From contig NZ_CALIAA010000049.1 of assembly GCF_938040765.1 (NCBI RefSeq), positions 1-18,190 on the forward strand: a stretch of 18,190 nucleotides of DNA, read 5' to 3'. Every line of letters starts with the position of its first letter. Within the stretch, counting starts at the first letter, position 1. Source of the stretch: an uncultured Fretibacterium sp. Its GTDB lineage: Bacteria > Synergistota > Synergistia > Synergistales > Aminobacteriaceae. Below are positions 1 through 7,541 of the stretch, piece after piece. The notes under the pieces were generated by a model. That model saw only the letters and a program-made list of their open reading frames with translations. It searched no databases and was not told where the DNA came from. The position numbers were made by a program, and so were the translations under genes.

Positions 1-53
1 ACCGTGAAGAAGGGGAGAGGAAACGGGTGGACGGGGAGTGCCTGAGCCGATGA
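1..53 (+). CDS. C-terminal end of an unidentified upstream gene (partial)
   Basis: Two frames stay open from the left edge. One closes with TGA at 51-53 and overlaps the mltG ATG at 50 in an ATGA arrangement. The other closes with TGA at 43-45. The first is preferred because four-base overlaps are common in operons, and it reads as a short charged tail ending CLSR. Both frames have similar third-position GC, so the choice is uncertain. In many bacteria the gene before mltG is the RuvX/YqgF-type resolvase, but this tail is too short to identify. Confidence 0.3.
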   Translation, partial: REEGERKRVDGECLSR

Positions 54-1084
54 GACGAAGCCTGTTCTGTCTGTCGATGTTGCTGGTGATGGGCCTTCTG
101 CTGGGAGGCGCATCCTTCTGGCTGAAGCAGCCCAGCCCTTTTTGGGAAAGGGTTCTGCCCATTCCGGTGGGGGAGGTGCGTCTTGTCCTCATCCACCCGA
201 AGATGAACGCCCGGCAGATCGCCCAGGCCTTTTTCGACCAGGGGGCCCTGACGGAGCCCTCCGCGAAACTGGCCCGATGGATGGCGCGTTTCGGGCTGGA
301 CCGCAGTTTTCGGCCCGGGAGCTATCGTGTCGTGCGCTCCGATGCCTGGAACCTGGCCCGCCAGCTTCGGACGGTGCGCCCGCTGTTGGCGAAGGTGACC
401 ATTCTCCCGGGGGCGGACGTCTTTTCCCTGCGGGACCTTTTCCGCCCGGAACAAAACCCCGATGCTCCGGGAAGCGGGGACCTCCTGAAACGTTCCATCC
501 TGGACGGCCGCAGCTATCCCGAGGCGATGCGCGCGGTGCTTCCCGACGAGGAGGAATCGAGGATCGCGTGGCTTCTCCCGGATACCTATCTTCTCGTCGA
601 GGAGTCCCCGGAGGAGCTGGTGCGTACGGCGGCGCACGCCTGGTGGGATCGGTACGGAGCTTCGGTTCGGTCCATGGCTTCCTCGGATCTTCTGGCCGCG
701 GCGAAGATTGCCTCGATGGTGCAGCGCGAGGCCCTGTGGGATGCGGAGGGCCCCACGATCGCGGAGGTTATCCGAAACCGGCTGAAGAGGAACATGCCGC
801 TGCAGATCGACGCGACGGTGGTCTATGCCTGGAAGCGCATGGGACGGAAGGTGACGCGGGTGCTTCACAGCGACCTGAACATCGATTCACCCTACAATAC
901 CTATCGTTTCCCGGGGCTTCCCCGGCACCCCATCTGCATCCCATCCACCTCCGCCTGGGATGCCGCGCTTGGCTCAGAGGAGAACCCGTATTATTATTAT
1001 GTGGCCCGGAAGAACGGGTACCATTATTTTTCATCGACCTACGAGGAACATCTCCAAAACATAAAAAAAGCCCGCTCCGAATAG
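50..1084 (+). CDS. mltG: Endolytic murein transglycosylase MltG (YceG-like)
   Basis: The product is a membrane-anchored lytic transglycosylase that cuts nascent glycan strands and so ends peptidoglycan elongation. It is 344 residues from ATG 50. That start has GGGGAG at 33-38 and an ATGA overlap with the preceding frame; a GTG at 38 would add four residues but lies on top of the ribosome binding site. Residues about 4-24 form one hydrophobic anchor. A LysM-like region follows, then the YceG catalytic domain. The family signature is clear: KIASMVQREA carries the predicted catalytic Glu (about E227), followed by LQIDATVVYAW, SPYNTYRFPGLP and a closing segment near NPYYYYVARKNGYHYF. The usual family motif GPI.NPG is changed to HPICIPS, a modest divergence. 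Length is typical for the family. ftsK follows after 60 bases with no visible terminator, so the two are probably co-transcribed. Confidence 0.93.
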   Translation: MRRSLFCLSMLLVMGLLLGGASFWLKQPSPFWERVLPIPVGEVRLVLIHPKMNARQIAQAFFDQGALTEPSAKLARWMARFGLDRSFRPGSYRVVRSDAWNLARQLRTVRPLLAKVTILPGADVFSLRDLFRPEQNPDAPGSGDLLKRSILDGRSYPEAMRAVLPDEEESRIAWLLPDTYLLVEESPEELVRTAAHAWWDRYGASVRSMASSDLLAAAKIASMVQREALWDAEGPTIAEVIRNRLKRNMPLQIDATVVYAWKRMGRKVTRVLHSDLNIDSPYNTYRFPGLPRHPICIPSTSAWDAALGSEENPYYYYVARKNGYHYFSSTYEEHLQNIKKARSE

Positions 1085-1144
1085 GCGCCGGCGGAGCGAA
1101 AAGGAAGTGCTACCGAATTTGAACGTGAGAGGCAGGATTTCACA

Positions 1145-4102
1145 ATGCCCATAATACGCGGCAGCGGCAAGAAACCTCGAAAACCTTCGAACAAGCACGG
1201 CGCGGCGACACGGCATCCTGCCCGGAGAAGCTGGTTCGAACTGGCCCTTTTCTTCTTCTCGGCTATCGGAATATATCTGATTGCGGCTCTTTTCGACAGC
1301 GCCTGGACAGGGGCGTCGGGACGCCATATCGGGGCGTATCTGCGCTCCGTCTGGGGCGGGGCGCTCTTTGTCCCCCTGGCGTTCTGGCTGTATCTCTGCT
1401 TCGCCTGGTTCGTCCGCCTCCGGATCCCCCGGCTTCTGGGGCAGATTCTGGGGACGCTTCAGCTCTATCTTTCCATCGCCTTCATGCTGGGCCTGTTCCG
1501 GAAGGTCGGATGGAATTTAAGCTGGCGCTTGGCCGAACCCGGCCGAGTGGGGGACGGCCTGGCGCATTTCTTTGTCCTGAACCTGGGAGTCCTGGGGACG
1601 GTCATGGTGTCGTTCGCCTCCCTTTTCCTGGCCGGCCTGCTCTTCGGCTCGCGTTTTCTCTCGCTGTTGTCGCTGCTGCCCACAGCTCGCCCGTCGGATA
1701 CGGCGGAATCGAAGCCGGCTCCGGAACCCAAGGAAAAGGGACGGAAGGAACCCCGGGAACCCCATGCCCCCAAGCACAGGGAGGAGGAAAGAAGCACGCA
1801 CCTCGTGAGGAACGCCTCTCCCGGAGGCGTTCCCTTCGATCCCCTCCGGCCTGTGGGGACGCCGGGCACGTTTGACGATGAGGAGGAGGCCGGGGTCCCG
1901 GCGTCCGGGGAGGAAATGGAGACGCCTTCCCCGGATGCCGAGGGGATGCCCATCCCTCCCGATGTGGATGAGGAAGAGGAAGAGGGGCCGGAGTCCGTCC
2001 CCCACCCCGAGCCCTCGCCCGAGGTCCCCGTGCCCGAAGCCGAATCGGGACCGGAACCGGAACCGCAACGCGCCGATGACGCGGGCGAGTCGGACGAAGC
2101 CGTTGAGGTTGGCGGGGCCGAAGAACCGCTGTCCGCTGCCGGTCTCGATGCCGAGGCTCTCAATGCCGGGACCGCTGCGGAAGCGTCGACGGATGCCCCT
2201 CCGCAGACGGCGGTCGAGATCCTGGATCAGTTGCTGGAGTCCCTCGAGTCCGGAGAATTCGACGTCCTTATGCCTTTCAGGCGGGAAGCCCGGGGCGAAC
2301 GTCCGTCGACCGGCCGTCCTCCGTTGGAGGTGCCGAAGGACTCTCCCGCCTCTCGGGCCCCGGGGGCCGCTGGGGAGGACGAGGCGGCCGTGGAGACCGT
2401 CGAGCTTCCCTTGAATAAGGCGATAGAGGGAGGACAAGAGGTTATCGAGGTGACCAGCACCCCGAAGGTCGGCCCCGAGGAACGCGTGCGGGAGATCCGC
2501 GAGCGGCTCGCCCCCTCTTCCGATGATTCGCATGCGGAGGCGGAGGAGGGGGCGGACGGCAGGGACACCGCCGTTCAGGAGACCTTCCCGGAGGTGGTCT
2601 TGCCCGAGGACGAGGAAGAGAAGCGCTTCCGTTCCGGGGTGTTTCCCCCTCCTCTGGACCTTTTCGGCCCTCCGGTTCGGGACTGGGACCAAGACGACGC
2701 CCTGGAGCTGGCCAACAAGCAGGCGGAGGTCATCGTCGATACGCTGCAGAATTTCGGCGTCAAGGCGACGGTCGCCCATATCGTGGTGGGCCCCTCCGTC
2801 ATTCAATTTCAGATAGAGCTGGCGCCGGGCATCAAGGTCAGCAAGGTCGCGGGGCTGGCCAACGACCTGACGATGGCCCTGGCGGTCGTGTCGGTTCGTG
2901 TCGAGGCCCCTATCCTGGGGCAGCATTATGTGGGTATCGAGATCCCCAATCCGAAGCGCAAGGGAATCGCCCTGCGCTCCGTGATGGAGTCCGAGGAGTT
3001 TCAGCAGGGAGAGTTCCTTCTGCCGCTGCCGATGGGGATGCGGGTCGACTCCCGTTACCTGGTCTGCGGCCTCGAGGACATGCCGCATCTGCTGGTCGCC
3101 GGGACCACGGGGTCGGGCAAGAGCGTCTTCGTCAATGGCTGCATCCTGGGGATGTGCCTGCGTCGCCCCCCCGAGGAGCTGCGCCTGATCCTCGTGGACC
3201 CCAAACATGTGGAGTTCGCCATCTACGAAGGATTGCCGCACCTCCTGGCCCGGCCCGTCTCCGACCCGCGGCAGGCCATCGCCGCACTCTCCTGGGCCGT
3301 GCAGGAGATGGAGCGCCGCACGGAGTGTTTTGCGCGCGCACGGGTCCGCAATCTTGCCTCCTATAACGACAAGGTCCTGCCCAAGGATCGTTTCCCCAAT
3401 ATCGTCGTGGTGGTCGACGAGCTGGCGGACCTGATGTACACGGCCGGCAAGGAGGTGGAGGGACTGATCGCCCGTCTGGCTCAGAAGGCCCGTGCCGCGG
3501 GGATCCACCTGATCCTGGCGACCCAGCGGCCCTCCGTGGACGTCATCACCGGCCTGATCAAGGCGAACGTCCCGGCGCGCGTGGCTTTTGCCGTGCCGTC
3601 CCAGACGGACTCCCGGACGATCATCGACGCCGCTGGGGCCGACAAGCTGCTCGGGAAGGGCGACATGCTCTTCTTCAGCACGCGCTATCCCCGCCCGCTC
3701 CGCCTTCAGGCCCCCTTCATCACCGAGGAGCGCACGCTGGATTTCGTGGAGTACATGAAGGGGACCTTCGGGGAGCCGGAGTACATCGAGTTCGAGGACC
3801 CGGGCAATCCCGCGGGAGAGGGCAACGGAAAGAACGGCACGAGCATCGTCGACGACCCCAAGATGGAGGAGGCGATCCACGTCGTCATGGACACGGGCAT
3901 CGCCTCCGCAAGCGGCCTTCAGCGCTACCTCAACATCGGTTATCCCAGGGCCGGCCGAGTGATTACGGGCCTGGAACAGCTGGGCATCGTGGGGCCGCAG
4001 CCCGGAAACTCCTCGAAGCCCCGGGACATCTTGATGGACGAGGAGGGCGCTTTCGAGGCTTTGAAGCGCGCGCGGACGGGCGGACTGTTCGATGAGGAGT
4101 GA
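1145..4102 (+). CDS. ftsK: DNA translocase FtsK/SpoIIIE
   Basis: The product is a septal DNA pump that clears and orients chromosome DNA during division. It is 985 residues, with an AGG-containing ribosome site 8 bases before ATG 1145. Four hydrophobic segments (about 31-50, 70-91, 99-117, 142-168) anchor it in the inner membrane. A very long Glu/Pro/Ala-rich linker runs from about residue 183 to 520. The alpha and beta motor domains follow, with Walker A GTTGSGKS at 653-660 and Walker B IVVVVDE at 753-759. The gamma winged-helix domain, which reads DNA polarity signals, lies at about 903-970 (DDPKMEEAIHVV, then LQRYLNIGYPRAGRVI). All key motor residues are intact. The linker is longer than in Bacillus SpoIIIE and nearer to the long-linker FtsK type. 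The stop codon overlaps or abuts the next gene. Confidence 0.96.
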   Translation: MPIIRGSGKKPRKPSNKHGAATRHPARRSWFELALFFFSAIGIYLIAALFDSAWTGASGRHIGAYLRSVWGGALFVPLAFWLYLCFAWFVRLRIPRLLGQILGTLQLYLSIAFMLGLFRKVGWNLSWRLAEPGRVGDGLAHFFVLNLGVLGTVMVSFASLFLAGLLFGSRFLSLLSLLPTARPSDTAESKPAPEPKEKGRKEPREPHAPKHREEERSTHLVRNASPGGVPFDPLRPVGTPGTFDDEEEAGVPASGEEMETPSPDAEGMPIPPDVDEEEEEGPESVPHPEPSPEVPVPEAESGPEPEPQRADDAGESDEAVEVGGAEEPLSAAGLDAEALNAGTAAEASTDAPPQTAVEILDQLLESLESGEFDVLMPFRREARGERPSTGRPPLEVPKDSPASRAPGAAGEDEAAVETVELPLNKAIEGGQEVIEVTSTPKVGPEERVREIRERLAPSSDDSHAEAEEGADGRDTAVQETFPEVVLPEDEEEKRFRSGVFPPPLDLFGPPVRDWDQDDALELANKQAEVIVDTLQNFGVKATVAHIVVGPSVIQFQIELAPGIKVSKVAGLANDLTMALAVVSVRVEAPILGQHYVGIEIPNPKRKGIALRSVMESEEFQQGEFLLPLPMGMRVDSRYLVCGLEDMPHLLVAGTTGSGKSVFVNGCILGMCLRRPPEELRLILVDPKHVEFAIYEGLPHLLARPVSDPRQAIAALSWAVQEMERRTECFARARVRNLASYNDKVLPKDRFPNIVVVVDELADLMYTAGKEVEGLIARLAQKARAAGIHLILATQRPSVDVITGLIKANVPARVAFAVPSQTDSRTIIDAAGADKLLGKGDMLFFSTRYPRPLRLQAPFITEERTLDFVEYMKGTFGEPEYIEFEDPGNPAGEGNGKNGTSIVDDPKMEEAIHVVMDTGIASASGLQRYLNIGYPRAGRVITGLEQLGIVGPQPGNSSKPRDILMDEEGAFEALKRARTGGLFDEE

Positions 4103-4107
4103 GGCGC

Positions 4108-4866
4108 GTGCGCTCCTCTGAGCCCGTGCGCCCCTTCGAGTCGCCCGAGCTCGAATTCGAGGCGGCGCTCGAGCTGGAATTGCCTCGGATGCGCGCTCTT
4201 TTGAGGCGGCACGGGGAGGCGCCGTCAAGCTCTCCGCCTCCGTTGCTGGTGTTGGGGGGCCGCGCTCCCGATCCCGATTGGCTGCGGAAGGTCTCCCTCG
4301 GACGGGAGACCTGGGCGCTGGACCGGGGGGCCGACGCCTGTCGAGCCGCCGGGGTCGTGCCGTCCCGTATCCTGGGGGATTTCGATAGCGTCTCGGATGG
4401 GGCCAGGGAATGGGCCGAGCGGATGGGCGCGAAGACGGACCGCTATACGCCGGACAAGGACGATACGGACTTTCAGCTGGCCCTGAGGCTGCTGTCCGGG
4501 GATGTCGTCGTCACCGGGTGCTGGGGCGGGCGTTTCGACCACGCCTTCTCGAACGTCTTTTCATCGCTTTGGGCCATGGAGCGTGGGGTGAGGGTCCTCT
4601 GGTTCGCCGACGAGCGCGAGGTCCTCTTCCCTCTGCGGGGCCCCGCAAAACTTGAGCTGGACTTTGAAATCCTACCCTCGGCGCTGTCGCTTCTGTCCCT
4701 TACGGCCTTCTGCGAGGGGGTCTCCATCGAAAACGTGAAGTGGCCGCTCGATGAGGCCGATCTGGCGCAGGGCTCCCCGCGGGAGATCAGCAACGTCCCC
4801 CTGGGCCGTCCCGTCCGGGTCGAAGTGCGCTCGGGAGTCCTCGGGGTCTACGGGGAATGCCGATGA
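4108..4866 (+). CDS. thiN: Thiamine pyrophosphokinase
   Basis: The enzyme transfers pyrophosphate from ATP to thiamine, giving thiamine diphosphate in a salvage step. The diagnostic motifs are present: LGGRAPD near residue 49, GDFDS at 90-94, DKDDTDFQLA at 116-125 and the GGRFDH segment at 140-145, which matches the family's GG-R-DH motif. Start choice: GTG 4108 has GAGGAG at 4094-4099 with 8-base spacing. GTG 4099 overlaps the ftsK stop as GTGA but has no properly spaced site. ATG 4189 would give 225 residues, nearer the usual 210-220. The extra N-terminal part is acidic and not part of the known fold, so its reality is open. The gene is coupled to ftsK by overlap. The C-terminal thiamine-binding domain is less conserved, as usual. 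Confidence 0.88.
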   Translation: MRSSEPVRPFESPELEFEAALELELPRMRALLRRHGEAPSSSPPPLLVLGGRAPDPDWLRKVSLGRETWALDRGADACRAAGVVPSRILGDFDSVSDGAREWAERMGAKTDRYTPDKDDTDFQLALRLLSGDVVVTGCWGGRFDHAFSNVFSSLWAMERGVRVLWFADEREVLFPLRGPAKLELDFEILPSALSLLSLTAFCEGVSIENVKWPLDEADLAQGSPREISNVPLGRPVRVEVRSGVLGVYGECR

Positions 4867-4940
4867 AACTCGATGCCATCGACTGAAAGCGATGGATTTA
4901 AGCCTGGTGTCGTCATTCGAAAGAATTGGAATTTGAAAGC

Positions 4941-4978
4941 AGGCGCCGTCCGCAGGGTCGATCCCGAGGGCGGCGCCT
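4941..4978. terminator. Possible terminator between convergent genes
   Basis: AGGCGCCG at 4941-4948 pairs with CGGCGCCT at 4971-4978, with a small GGG/CCC inner pairing in the loop. It sits between two convergent genes (thiN and the membrane protein), where a two-way terminator is expected. The T-rich tract is weak on both strands, so this is tentative. Nothing else was seen in the 170-base gap. Confidence 0.4.
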
Positions 4979-5036
4979 CTTAATGTTTGTGCTGATGCGG
5001 CATGTTCATGCGAAGGGTTGTGTGCGTGTCCCGGCG

Positions 5037-5975
5037 TCAGCCTTCCGCCCCCTCCTTCTTCGGTTCGGGAGGGAACAGCAGCATGGCCAGCCCTCCGGCC
5101 AGAGTGACGGGGATGAACTGTGCCATGTGGGCGAAGAGCGCTGCGGCCAGGGCCTGATCGTGCGGCACGTCGTGCGCCCTCAGTGCGGCCACGGCGATGG
5201 CCTCGTAGACCCCGATGGCCCCGGGGGACGAGGGCAGAAGCATCCCCAGGCTGCTGAGCGCGAAGACGCTCAGGGCCGCTTTCCAGCTCAATCCCAGCCT
5301 GGCGACCCCATTGAGCGCCGTGATCGTCTCCAGGGCGTAGAGGCTCCAGACGAGGAAGGAGGTCGAGGCCATCCAGACGAGGCGCCCCGCCGTCAGATGA
5401 CCGGCGAGGGCCGACAGGAAACGCTGGAGAAAGCCCGTGATCTCTCGGGGCAGGGGTAGGCGCGCGGCCCAGGAGACGACCTTCGGACAGCGCCGCATCA
5501 GGAGGAGGACGAGCCATCCTGCGAGCAGGCACGCCAGGAAGAGAAGCGTCGCGCTCCGCCGCCCCACGTGCCATACAAACCACAGGCTCAGCAGCGCCAG
5601 GGCGTTGACGTCGAAAAAACGCTCCATGAACACGATCCCCAGCGCGGCATCCGCGGGCAGATGGTTATTGCGCCCGATCCAGACGGCCTTGGCCACCTCA
5701 CCGGCCTTGGCTGGGACCACGTTGTTGACGGCCAGCCCCGCCAGGGTGGCGCAGAAGGCCGAGCGGAACGAGAGCGGAGGGGTGTTCATCCGGGTGAGCC
5801 TCACGCCCATGACGGCATAGGCCGCGAAGGAGACGGCCGTCGTGAGGAGCATGGGGGGCAGGGGAAAACGGCTCAGGACATCCCACAGCTCCCTCAGGGG
5901 TACGCCCCGGAAGGCATGGAACAGGCAGAAAAGAGAGATGCCGTATTTCAGGACAGCGGAGATAAAACGGTTCAT
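5037..5975 (-). CDS. LPG_synthase_TM / UPF0104 family integral membrane protein
   Basis: This is a 312-residue multi-pass inner membrane protein related to the membrane half of lysylphosphatidylglycerol synthase and to the AglD/YbhN proteins. It has the family signatures: NNVVPAKAGEVAKA at about 84-97, ERFFDV at 118-123 and PSSPGAIGVYEA at 248-259. It lacks the C-terminal aminoacyl-transfer domain of MprF, so it should not itself aminoacylate lipids. Proteins of this type are suspected to move or assist transfer of lipid-linked substrates, but the substrate here cannot be told from sequence. The start has only a distant AAGGGG, about 14 bases upstream, so translation signals are weak. It lies downstream of fprA on the same strand but behind a hairpin terminator, so it may depend on read-through or its own promoter. 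The C-terminus is a charged tail (EPKKEGAEG). Confidence 0.85.
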   Translation of the reverse strand: MNRFISAVLKYGISLFCLFHAFRGVPLRELWDVLSRFPLPPMLLTTAVSFAAYAVMGVRLTRMNTPPLSFRSAFCATLAGLAVNNVVPAKAGEVAKAVWIGRNNHLPADAALGIVFMERFFDVNALALLSLWFVWHVGRRSATLLFLACLLAGWLVLLLMRRCPKVVSWAARLPLPREITGFLQRFLSALAGHLTAGRLVWMASTSFLVWSLYALETITALNGVARLGLSWKAALSVFALSSLGMLLPSSPGAIGVYEAIAVAALRAHDVPHDQALAAALFAHMAQFIPVTLAGGLAMLLFPPEPKKEGAEG

Positions 5976-6025
5976 ACGCGGGTCCGATTCCCCTTCATGT
6001 ACGCTGGATGAAAAGGCTCAGCAAA

Positions 6026-6050
6026 GACGCTCCATCATCGATGGAGCGTC
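6026..6050 (-). terminator. Terminator after fprA
   Basis: GACGCTCCATC (6026-6036) and GATGGAGCGTC (6040-6050) form a perfect 11-bp stem with a 3-base loop. Read on the - strand it begins about 36 bases past the fprA stop and is followed by TTTGC and then CTTTTC. The stem is strong, but the T tract is interrupted. Confidence 0.6.
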
Positions 6051-6086
6051 GAACGACGGCTTGCTGCAAAGGGTCCTTCCGCCCCG

Positions 6087-7295
6087 TCAGCTCTGCAGGG
6101 GGCAGGGGCCTCCGACCTGACGGCCCAGGTTTTTACCCAGCTCCACGCACTGCTCCAGGTCCTCGGCGGTGGGGGAGGCGAAGACCTCGACCTCGGGGCC
6201 GACGACCTCCAGCTTGATGTCCCTGGCGAACTCCCTCAGTGCGTCCAGGGCGCCGCGGCTCCAGCTGTAACTGCCCGCGATGCCCAGCGCCCGGTTTTTG
6301 GGCATGCGATTGAGCAGTTTGGAACAGAGCGCCTCCATTGGGGGAAAGAGCAGGGTGTTGTAGGTGCAGCTCAGCAGGGCGAAGCCCCTGTAGCGCCAGA
6401 TGTCGCGCAGGATGTGGGAGGGGGCGCTCCGGGCGGCGTCGTAGAGGTGGACGTCCTTGACGCCGCTATCGGAGAGCCCGCTGCAGACGGCCTCCGCCAT
6501 GCGCCTGGTGTTGCCGTACATGGAGCCGTAGACGACGACGGCCCCGCAGTCGGCCTCGTAGCGACTCCAGCGGTCGTACAGCCCGATGACCTGTCCCACG
6601 TCCTCGCGGAACAGGGTGCCGTGGGCGGGGAAGATGTTCTTGATGGGCAGGGAGGCGAGCTTTTTCAGGGCGACCTGAACGACGTTGGAATAGCGTCCGA
6701 CGATGGTCGCGTAGTAGCGCAACATCTCGCCCTCCCATCGTGTGCGGGTCTTGGAGTCGTCGAAGAGCCCCCCCTCGTGGGCGCCGTAGCCGCCGAAGGA
6801 ATCGTTGGAGAACAGGACGCCCGTCGTCGTGTCGAAGGTCACCATGCTCTCCGGCCAGTGGACCATCGGGACGGTCGCAAACTGCAGGACGTGTCCTCCA
6901 AGGTCGAGGGTGGTCCCGTCCTTCACCAGCACGGTGTCGGTATCGATGCCGTGATATCCCTTGAGAAGGGGCATGGTCTTGGCGTTGCCGACGAACTTCA
7001 GGCCGGGGTGGCGCGCCCGCAGCTGGGAGATCAGCCCCGCGTGGTCGGGCTCCATGTGGTTGACGACCAGATAATCCAGCGGACGGCCGCCAAGGACCTC
7101 CTCCAGTTTATGAAAATACTCATCGAGCCAGGGGCCCTTGACCGTGTCGATGGCGGCGGTCTTCTCGCCCGTCACGACGTAGGCATTGTAGGACACGCCC
7201 TGGGGCAGGTCCCAGAGGGATTCAAAAAGGTCGGTTTCGTGGTCGTTGACGCCCACCCACCACGTGTCCTTGTTGACCGGTACGGCTTTGTGCAT
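6087..7295 (-). CDS. fprA: A-type flavoprotein (FprA), diiron oxygen/nitric oxide reductase
   Basis: This soluble enzyme of 402 residues reduces O2 to water or NO to N2O in anaerobes, using electrons passed through rubredoxin, ferredoxin or F420 depending on the organism. The N-terminal metallo-beta-lactamase-like domain has every diiron ligand: H80, E82, D84 and H85 in HMEPDH, then H146, D165 and H225. The C-terminal flavodoxin domain starts near residue 251, with the FMN phosphate loop at YGSMYGNT (256-263). There is no fused rubredoxin or reductase domain, so the electron donor is encoded elsewhere. The small ferredoxin at 8995 is a possible but unproven donor. The start is well marked by AAAGGAG on the - strand, about 7 bases before the ATG. 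It is transcribed divergently from the radical SAM gene. No regulator is adjacent. Confidence 0.95.
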   Translation of the reverse strand: MHKAVPVNKDTWWVGVNDHETDLFESLWDLPQGVSYNAYVVTGEKTAAIDTVKGPWLDEYFHKLEEVLGGRPLDYLVVNHMEPDHAGLISQLRARHPGLKFVGNAKTMPLLKGYHGIDTDTVLVKDGTTLDLGGHVLQFATVPMVHWPESMVTFDTTTGVLFSNDSFGGYGAHEGGLFDDSKTRTRWEGEMLRYYATIVGRYSNVVQVALKKLASLPIKNIFPAHGTLFREDVGQVIGLYDRWSRYEADCGAVVVYGSMYGNTRRMAEAVCSGLSDSGVKDVHLYDAARSAPSHILRDIWRYRGFALLSCTYNTLLFPPMEALCSKLLNRMPKNRALGIAGSYSWSRGALDALREFARDIKLEVVGPEVEVFASPTAEDLEQCVELGKNLGRQVGGPCPLQS

Positions 7296-7340
7296 GTCGG
7301 TCTCCTTTCGATCGAAAAAACAACGAAACCGACTCTTGCA

Positions 7341-7360
7341 CGTCCTGCCCGCGCAGGACG
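7341..7360. repeat. Inverted repeat / hairpin in the fprA leader
   Basis: CGTCCTGC and GCAGGACG form a perfect 8-bp stem with a CCGC loop. It lies about 45 bases upstream of the fprA start codon on the - strand. It is not followed by a T run, so it is more likely a leader structure or operator than a terminator. Confidence 0.5.
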
Positions 7361-7428
7361 ATGGGGTCGGTGAAGGATGTTACATCCCAAGCTATTTTAC
7401 CCCATGTTCGAGCGATAGCCTACAATAT

Positions 7429-7462
7429 GGTTCGGACGGGACGGTAAAATATAGACCGAACC
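7429..7462. repeat. Inverted repeat in the divergent fprA-radical SAM intergenic region
   Basis: GGTTCGG at 7429-7435 and CCGAACC at 7456-7462 are exact reverse complements separated by 20 bases. The spacer contains TAAAAT at 7445-7450, a possible -10 box for the + strand gene, but no convincing -35 box was found. A second pair, GCAGGAG at 7476-7482 and CTCCTGC at 7504-7510, follows in the leader. The region could hold a promoter with flanking operator arms or a structured leader. Confidence 0.35.
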
Positions 7463-7541
7463 GGATCTCCGTTCTGCAGGAGCACGGATACGACGTTTCC
7501 TGCCTCCTGCGGGGGGGAGGGGCGGAAAAGAGGTGATTCCC

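Noticed and set aside
1517..4228. Long open frame of about 900 codons opposite ftsK
   Set aside because: It is the reverse-strand shadow of a GC-rich gene; the + strand has full FtsK motifs. The shadow product is low-complexity, with no domain or ribosome site.
4941..4978. Riboswitch (TPP type) near thiamine pyrophosphokinase
   Set aside because: The structure is downstream of the gene, and no TPP riboswitch core was seen upstream, where ftsK directly abuts.
7246..7536. Small + strand frame between fprA and the radical SAM gene
   Set aside because: It begins inside fprA, lacks a ribosome site, and crosses the promoter and inverted repeats; no family resemblance.
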